Part shown: positions 30,567 through 35,187 of the stretch, in pieces
Layout: every line of letters begins with the position of its first letter
Numbering within the stretch: position 1 is the stretch's first letter
From: Nitrososphaerales archaeon
GTDB taxonomy: Archaea; Thermoproteota; Nitrososphaeria; Nitrososphaerales; CADDZS01
Length of the DNA: 35,187 nucleotides
Direction of reading: 5' to 3'
Assembly (NCBI GenBank): GCA_030041295.1
Contig: JASHOD010000073.1
Span: 1 to 35,187, forward strand
Program-made: the position numbers and the translations under genes
The notes under the pieces: model-generated
Told to the model about the DNA's origin: nothing
Database searches by the model: none
What the model saw: only the letters and a program-made list of their open reading frames with translations

Positions 30567-30953
30567 CTAGTTGATCACGAGCAGCTTCACGCTCTTGAGT
30601 TTGTCTTCTCGTTGAAACTCTCGGGCCATCGAGCTGATCTTCTTGCCGTCTCCTTCGAGCAAGAACAACTCGACGCAGTTATTCTGGCTTATCTTGTTGT
30701 GGATGTGAGTCTTTACTATTTCTTCGAAGGCGTGCTTCAACCTTGTTATCGGTGCCTCGTTTGATTCGTCGTGAGTGACAACCATCACTGCATTCATGTG
30801 GCCGAGAAGAATGTCTTTCTCCTTCGAATCCTCGAGAAGCAGTCTAATCGCTGCCCTAACTAATTCAGACCTTCCTGCGAACCCGCCGTTCTTTTGAATC
30901 TGATCCATTTCCTTGATCATCTGATCCGGGAAGGATAAACTCACGATGGTCAT
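30567..30953 (-). CDS. NikR-like metal-responsive RHH regulator
   Basis: The 128-residue protein has an N-terminal ribbon-helix-helix (residues 1-42: TIVSLSFPDQMIKEMDQI, GFAGRSELVRAAIRLLLED). A C-terminal ACT-like domain follows with candidate metal ligands H61, H74, H83-x-H85 and C93, in THIHNKISQNNCVELFLLEG. E. coli NikR uses H76, H87, H89 and C95, so the spacing from the second His to Cys is two longer here and the metal may differ. Such proteins bind palindromic operators when loaded with metal. It lies beside a metal ABC transporter and has a perfect palindrome upstream, which together suggest control of metal uptake and of itself. Confidence 0.85.
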   Translation of the reverse strand: MTIVSLSFPDQMIKEMDQIQKNGGFAGRSELVRAAIRLLLEDSKEKDILLGHMNAVMVVTHDESNEAPITRLKHAFEEIVKTHIHNKISQNNCVELFLLEGDGKKISSMAREFQREDKLKSVKLLVIN

Positions 30954-30980
30954 GACTGCACCTGATACTTAGTACTATTG

Positions 30981-31016
30981 GATATGAAAGAATTTGCGAG
31001 AGTTATTAATAACTCT
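30981..31016 (-). promoter_or_regulatory. 18-bp perfect palindrome and TATA-like element upstream of the NikR-like gene
   Basis: AGAGTTATTAATAACTCT (30999-31016) is its own reverse complement. On the minus strand a TATA-like TTCATATC (30988-30981) follows after 10 nt and the ATG lies about 30 nt further, giving a leaderless start. It is the natural candidate operator of the NikR-like protein. No second copy was noticed in the window. Confidence 0.6.
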
Positions 31017-31028
31017 ATGACAACGGGC

Positions 31029-31040
31029 CACACACACACA
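31029..31040. repeat. Dinucleotide repeat (CA)6
   Basis: Six CA units lie between the NikR-like promoter and the end of the broken membrane-protein gene. It is a simple repeat with no evident function. Confidence 0.7.
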
Positions 31041-31055
31041 CCAAGCTCTCGTAGA

Positions 31056-31775
31056 TCACTTCACTAGCCGCTTCCTCCTCGCAGGTCTGCCTAGAATTTC
31101 CTCATTAAGCAGGAGGCCGTCCGCTACGGCGAGAGCCGAAAGGCCGACAATCAACACTGCCAGCAAGTCAGCATTGGTGAACCATAGCAAAGAGGTGCCT
31201 ATCTGAGCATCCATGACATGAAGAGTGAACTCGCGCCTGTCGAAAAGGTAGACTTCGATAGGAAGAGCAAGTAGAACGAGAAGACAAATTCAAGAGAGTG
31301 AACGAGCCTCCTGACAATCCCCGATCTGAAGAAGGTCATCGAGAACAGGAATAGGACTCCGAGCCATCCGGTATAGTAAAAGTCTAGGGCAGCAGCACGA
31401 GGGGGAATTGAACAAAATTCAGATAGTAGAAAACAATCGATTGAGGTATCCGATTCGGCAGAAGCACTAGAATGTAACGAAACACACTACTCGTCCATGC
31501 AAAGGCGACATTTAGGACTAAGAGCGCCACTGCCGTTGCGGTTACAATTAGCAACCTTCCGGTGAAAGCGCGCATCCAAGCTGCTATCAAGACGAAAATT
31601 ATCGCATACTCCGTGAATAGCTCTGCGCTATCCTGAAGACCATAGTAAATTCCGTAGATGCGGAAAGACGCGGACGCCGTCAAAAACTCAGCATAGTAAA
31701 ATGCCGCTGTGGGAAGACAAATCAAGGCAACGCAGAGACCCGCGCGCAGCCCCAGATCCTGACAGAGGGAGTAAT
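31056..31775 (-). pseudogene. Polytopic membrane protein gene broken by two frameshifts
   Basis: Three frames together make one membrane protein of about 240 aa. The first (31775 or TTG 31725 to 31384) reads LGLRAGLCVALICLPTAAFY to FYYLNFVQFPLVLLP. The second reads LDFYYTGWLGVLFLFSMTFF and RSGIVRRLVHSLEF. The third reads ICLLVLLALPIEVYLFDRRE, LLWFTNADLLAVLIVGLSAL and on to RRKRLVK, TGA at 31058-31056. Five or six membrane helices result. The frames shift near 31387 and 31290. No family is recognised. Its place between the NikR-like gene and the metal transporter suggests a lost metal-linked membrane partner. Confidence 0.6.
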
Positions 31776-31964
31776 CTCAGCAGAGGTAATTGAGAGTCTC
31801 GTTTTGATGATCGTTATCTTCCCCTCCTTGTTAGATTAACAAACCCCCTTCTCGGTGCTTTTGGCAAACGAAACTATCACGAGATCGCCATCGTGTCCTT
31901 GAAATAGTTCCACTGGATAGAGAGATAGCGAATGGCCGATGGGCATTATGCTTTCAGAGGAACG

Positions 31965-32882
31965 TCAGGGACTTATGGCAGTGTCGACCATGGCAGTTGA
32001 GATTTCTTCCCGGCGCACCCGCCACTTTACCGCCCAGCTGAAAATCCTGACAATTATGTAAAGCACAAAGACTTCCGCAGTTATGTAGAAGCTGACTGGG
32101 TACTGTGTGTAGAATGAGATGAAGAGGCCCGACCACGTCGCACCCAATGCGATCGCAACCGATATTAAGATCGCGTGCTGCGGTCGCTTAGCTAGATACT
32201 GGGCTGTCGCGCCTGGTGTGACCATCAGAGAGAAAATCAATAGGACTCCGGTTACTAGGACTGCAAAGGATACGGCCACAGCCAATAAGAGCATGAAGGC
32301 AGTTCCGATCAAGAGCATTGGCAAGCCCTTTGCTTCCGCGACGTCTTCATCCAGCGAAGCAAAGAGCAACGGCCTGTAGAGGAACGCGAGAAACGCGAGA
32401 ACACCAATACAGGCGTACAACGTCAAGAAAACGTCGAAGGTGCTTATGCTGAGTATCTCGCCAAATAGAATCGAATATGCAGCTCCTATATTATTGGCAG
32501 CGTAGTGACTGTAGAGACTGTTGAACAGCAGCCCGAGCCCGAATGCAAAGGCAAGAACAACACCGACCGTAATGTCACGGTTGTAGGAGCGACGGCCCAG
32601 CGCGGCAATCGCTAATGCGCCGAGGATGGAACCGATCAACAGACCATAGATCGGCGCAAGAGCTATGAGTATCACGCCAGTCGCGCCGGCGAATCCCATA
32701 TCAGAGAAGGAATGTGCCGCGAAGGCCGAGCGCCTGAGCACTACAAAGTAGCCGGTTACCCCCGCGAGGACTGCGATTACGGTGCCAGCCTCGAAGCCAT
32801 TTCGCATGAATGACCATTTCCACATTTCTTCAAGGTCGGCGACGAGATTGGGGCTGAAGGTGAAAGTAACCATGTTAGACAC
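31965..32882 (-). CDS. Metal ABC transporter permease (ZnuB/MntB family), second copy
   Basis: The 305-residue protein has about eight membrane helices and family signatures: GTVIAVLAGVTGYFVVLRRS, SFSDMGFAGATGVILIAL, LYRPLLFASLDEDVAEAKGL and VTGVLLIFSLMVTPGATAQY. It forms the membrane channel of a zinc or manganese importer together with the ATPase encoded upstream. It is a close paralogue of the permease at 32875-33915, with stretches of identical DNA, so the pair arose by tandem duplication. Its ATG overlaps the end of the first permease by eight bases. The two may form a heterodimeric pore. Confidence 0.93.
   Translation of the reverse strand: MSNMVTFTFSPNLVADLEEMWKWSFMRNGFEAGTVIAVLAGVTGYFVVLRRSAFAAHSFSDMGFAGATGVILIALAPIYGLLIGSILGALAIAALGRRSYNRDITVGVVLAFAFGLGLLFNSLYSHYAANNIGAAYSILFGEILSISTFDVFLTLYACIGVLAFLAFLYRPLLFASLDEDVAEAKGLPMLLIGTAFMLLLAVAVSFAVLVTGVLLIFSLMVTPGATAQYLAKRPQHAILISVAIALGATWSGLFISFYTQYPVSFYITAEVFVLYIIVRIFSWAVKWRVRREEISTAMVDTAISP
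32320..32387. repeat. 68-bp direct repeat, copy 1 (within permease genes)
   Basis: It is identical base for base to 33368-33435, 1048 bp away. It encodes the FASLDEDVAEAKGLP region of the permease. A second identical block of 35 bp begins at 32218 and at 33266, with the same 1048-bp offset. This marks a recent tandem duplication or gene conversion. Confidence 0.9.
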
Positions 32883-33915
32883 CGAGACCGGGTTCGGAGG
32901 CGTCGCTAGGTGTGCTTCCTCTCTTCATCATGATTCTATCCCATACGCAGGCCGATCTAACGCCCGCAGTTGATGCCTTGATGCCTCTGCTCGGTTTAAA
33001 TGATGCAGAAGAAGAGGTAACCGCGACTACGACAGCGCTAGGCTCGGGGAGCGCATCCGAGCGCGCATGGTGTTTCAGCGCGCCGCTGACCGCCCTAACC
33101 AATAAGTACAACCCAAAGGCCTCTGCAGCTACGAAAAAACTTACCGGGTATTGCGTATAGAACGAGATGAAAAGTCCTGACCATGTAGTGCCCAATGCGA
33201 TCGCAACCGATATCAAGATCGCGTGCTGCGGCCGCCTCGCGATATATTGAGCGGTCGCGCCTGGGGTGACCATCAGAGAGAAAATCAATAGGACTCCGGT
33301 CACTAGGACTGCAAATGATGCGGCCACGGCTATGACAAGCATGAAGGTAATTCCTAGGAAAACTATCGGCAAGCCCTTTGCTTCCGCGACGTCTTCATCC
33401 AGCGAAGCAAAGAGCAACGGCCTGTAGAGGAACGCCTGGCAAGCGAGAACCCCAATGCCTGCGTATAGCGTTAAGCGGACATCGGAGGTGTTTATGCCGA
33501 CTATCTGGCCGAAGAGAATCGAATAGGCATCAGTTGCATAGCCTGAGTAAAGGTTGATGAACAGTAGCCCGAGCCCGAGCGAGAAAGCCATCACGATCCC
33601 AATCTGCGTGTCGCGCTGGGAGACGCGACGACCTAGGGCCGCTATGCCTAGCGCCCCTGCGATTGATCCTCCGAGAAGCCCTAGAATTGGAGCAATACCT
33701 AAGAGGAGCACCGCCGTCGCCCCCGAGAATCCAATAAAGGGCAATGCATGAGCGGAGAACGCCATGTGTCGAATCACTACAAAGTAGCCTGCGACCCCCG
33801 CCATAATTGCGATTACGGTGCCAGCCTCGAAGGCGTGCTGGAAGAACGCGTAATGCCACATGGTCTGAAAGTCGGTGACCGGATTGAGGCTGGCGAGGAT
33901 GGATAGGGCTGGCAT
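32875..33915 (-). CDS. Metal ABC transporter permease (ZnuB/MntB family), first copy with extended tail
   Basis: The 346-residue protein shares all permease motifs with its neighbour (GTVIAIMAGVAGYFVVIRHM, LYRPLLFASLDEDVAEAKGL, LMVTPGATAQYIARR). It differs by a polar 65-residue C-terminal tail after the last helix, rich in Ser, Ala and Pro. The tail may be regulatory or may be read-through of old intergenic DNA after the duplication. ATG 33915 lies directly after the ATPase stop (33917). A later start at the Met before HYAFFQHAFEAG is possible. Together with the second permease it gives a binding protein-ATPase-permease-permease order. Confidence 0.92.
   Translation of the reverse strand: MPALSILASLNPVTDFQTMWHYAFFQHAFEAGTVIAIMAGVAGYFVVIRHMAFSAHALPFIGFSGATAVLLLGIAPILGLLGGSIAGALGIAALGRRVSQRDTQIGIVMAFSLGLGLLFINLYSGYATDAYSILFGQIVGINTSDVRLTLYAGIGVLACQAFLYRPLLFASLDEDVAEAKGLPIVFLGITFMLVIAVAASFAVLVTGVLLIFSLMVTPGATAQYIARRPQHAILISVAIALGTTWSGLFISFYTQYPVSFFVAAEAFGLYLLVRAVSGALKHHARSDALPEPSAVVVAVTSSSASFKPSRGIKASTAGVRSACVWDRIMMKRGSTPSDASEPGLGV
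33368..33435. repeat. 68-bp direct repeat, copy 2 (within permease genes)
   Basis: Identical to 32320-32387 in the neighbouring permease gene, in the same orientation and codon phase. Confidence 0.9.
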
Positions 33916-33916
33916 C

Positions 33917-34759
33917 CTAAAGACCTACACCGACAGCGGAGCCGTGGTGCTCCTCTATGCCTATTATAGCTACGTTTCCATGGGGGTCACGAAGAACCTC
34001 CACCGGGATTCCGTATAAGTCCGAGAGGCTCTCCGAGGTCAGAACTTGACTCGGAGTCCCTGTGGCGACCTTTCCGTTGGCGATGTACATCACCTTGTCA
34101 AGATGTGGCAGCAGAGGATTAATGTTGTGAGCGATCAAAAGCGCAGTCACTCCGCGGGTCCTTACGACATCATTGACGAGATGGAGGAGTTCCGTCTCGC
34201 GCCTTATGTCGAGATTTGAAAGCGGCTCGTCTAGGAGCAGAATATCAGGGTTACCCACGATAGCCTCAGCGAGGAAGATTCTTTGAAGCTCCCCGCCTGA
34301 AAGTACACCAAGGGGGCGATGAGCGATATCCATTCCCCCAACGGCTTCTAGAGCCTTGTTTGCAGCATCACGATCCCGGCGCGAGAAGGGGTTGTTGACC
34401 CCCCAACGTCCTCCTGTCAAGCCGAGGCGTACAAGCTCCCTGGATTCGATGTTAGTTTCAGAATCGAACGTGTGACGCTGTGGTACATAACCAATCCTCA
34501 TGTTTCCTCGTTTCGGCTCTGCGCCTAGTATCCTAAGGCTACCGTTCAGAGTCGGTTGTAGGCCCAATAGCATGCGGAAGAGGGTCGTCTTCCCGGCCCC
34601 GTTGGGCCCTATCACCGCGACGAATTCGCCGCGGCCAAACGAAAAGTTCGCCCCTCTCCAGACGACCTTATTCCGGTAGCCTGCAGCGACGTTTTCCCCG
34701 ACGATGAGATCGGAGTGGTCTCCGACCTCCACCGTTCGCGCCTCACTTATGGTAGTCAT
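33917..34759 (-). CDS. Metal ABC transporter ATP-binding protein (ZnuC/MntA family)
   Basis: The 280-residue protein is a complete nucleotide-binding domain: Walker A GPNGAGKTT (residues 51-59), Q-loop in YVPQRHTFDSE, signature LSGGELQR (about 153-160), Walker B ILLLDEPLSN and switch His in LLIAHNINPLL. It powers metal import through the two permeases downstream. A C-terminal tail of about 40 residues with several His (DPHGNVAIIGIEEHHGSAVG) might bind metal. The start ATG 34759 lies 4 nt after the binding-protein stop, so all four genes are one operon. Confidence 0.96.
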   Translation of the reverse strand: MTTISEARTVEVGDHSDLIVGENVAAGYRNKVVWRGANFSFGRGEFVAVIGPNGAGKTTLFRMLLGLQPTLNGSLRILGAEPKRGNMRIGYVPQRHTFDSETNIESRELVRLGLTGGRWGVNNPFSRRDRDAANKALEAVGGMDIAHRPLGVLSGGELQRIFLAEAIVGNPDILLLDEPLSNLDIRRETELLHLVNDVVRTRGVTALLIAHNINPLLPHLDKVMYIANGKVATGTPSQVLTSESLSDLYGIPVEVLRDPHGNVAIIGIEEHHGSAVGVGL

Positions 34760-34763
34760 TTGA

Positions 34764-35186
34764 CTAGTTGCCGAGAGCTACGGAGTTCAGGCAGTTTTGC
34801 AAGTCAGCTACCTCTCCCTGCATCCAGACTTGGAAAGGAAGGTAAGTTGGCTGTACCGTCTCAGAGACGTCAGTGATTGGAATTTGGTACTGGGAGGCAA
34901 CTACCTTGACCTGCTGCGTGACAGGCATGACCGTTTGGATGTTATAGACCATGCAGCGGTCTGATTCGTTCCCCATTGAGAGCTGCTTCTCGAATGTGGC
35001 GATATCTGAGGGCGAGGGGTCGTTTCCTTCGGCGACCGCGAACATGAAGGGCACGGGGGAGATGATGTTCAGGCCGGTTGCGTTCGCCAAGAACTGGACA
35101 ATGCTTTCGGTCGCACTTATATTGACGTCACCCGAGTAGTACCTAAGTACATCGCCAACGACTACTGAACTGTTCCCGCCGTACTG
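34764..35186 (-). CDS. Metal ABC transporter substrate-binding protein, C-terminal part (truncated by window edge)
   Basis: The frame is open to the window edge; the N-terminus is missing. The 140 residues seen form the C-terminal lobe of a TroA/ZnuA-type cluster A-I binding protein: SPVPFMFAVAEGNDPSPSDI, CMVYNIQTVMPVTQQVKVVA, IPITDVSETVQPTYLPFQVW. The lobe gives one or two metal ligands, such as the Glu in SETVQP. The protein is outside the membrane, probably lipid- or helix-anchored, and delivers zinc or manganese to the permeases. Two cysteines could form a disulfide. Confidence 0.88.
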   Translation of the reverse strand, partial: QYGGNSSVVVGDVLRYYSGDVNISATESIVQFLANATGLNIISPVPFMFAVAEGNDPSPSDIATFEKQLSMGNESDRCMVYNIQTVMPVTQQVKVVASQYQIPITDVSETVQPTYLPFQVWMQGEVADLQNCLNSVALGN

Positions 35187-35187
35187 G

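Overview
The window is archaeal and looks like a member of the Nitrososphaerota (Thaumarchaeota). The signs are TATA boxes about 25-40 nt before leaderless or near-leaderless starts, frequent TTG starts, many universal stress (USP) and CBS-pair proteins, a bacterio-opsin-activator type HTH_10 regulator, an RNase J-like nuclease, GTP-type PEP carboxykinase, a thiolase/DUF35 pair, PAC2 and several tiny zinc-ribbon proteins. No rRNA, tRNA, CRISPR array, IS element or transposase was seen. No amo or other energy-metabolism marker is present, so genus and lifestyle stay open.

Layout. 1-276: C-terminal end of a membrane protein, perhaps a ZIP metal transporter. 1.1-9.4 kb: a stress and redox block with four CBS proteins, three USPs, DUF302 plus thioredoxin, an antitoxin-like/ferredoxin fusion, a ribbon-helix-helix (RHH) regulator, a wHTH/zinc-ribbon regulator and an HTH_10 regulator. 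9.8-12 kb: a broken wHTH gene, then an OB-fold/thiolase pair. 12.5-17.5 kb: a small Zn protein, RNase J, small hypotheticals, a VOC protein, a membrane-anchored cyclophilin and a 4-TM protein. 17.5-19.7 kb: a decayed patch with a SLOG pseudogene and a nucleotidyltransferase pseudogene around an amino-acid-kinase gene. 19.8-29 kb: a coiled-coil protein, PEPCK, an MFS transporter, PAC2, an Egh-like glycosyltransferase, an alpha/beta hydrolase and a CopD-like membrane protein. 29.5-35.2 kb: small genes, a NikR-like regulator, a broken membrane protein and a metal ABC transporter (two tandem permeases, an ATPase and a truncated binding protein).

The main discovery candidate is a shared 18-bp palindrome, ATTNTCA-N4-TGANAAT, found seven times between 1.07 and 9.44 kb. 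Each copy lies exactly 11 nt upstream of a TATA-like element of a CBS, USP, small-membrane-protein, ferredoxin-fusion or RHH-CBS gene. The fixed phasing next to the BRE/TATA suggests an undescribed, probably activating, stress regulon; the RHH protein inside the block is a natural but unproven candidate regulator. A second, unrelated 18-bp perfect palindrome lies before the NikR-like gene by the metal transporter.

A second theme is decay. At least five genes carry frameshifts or in-frame stops, often one base in a 4-base homopolymer, so some may be sequence errors. All calls come from reading the sequence; no database search was run.
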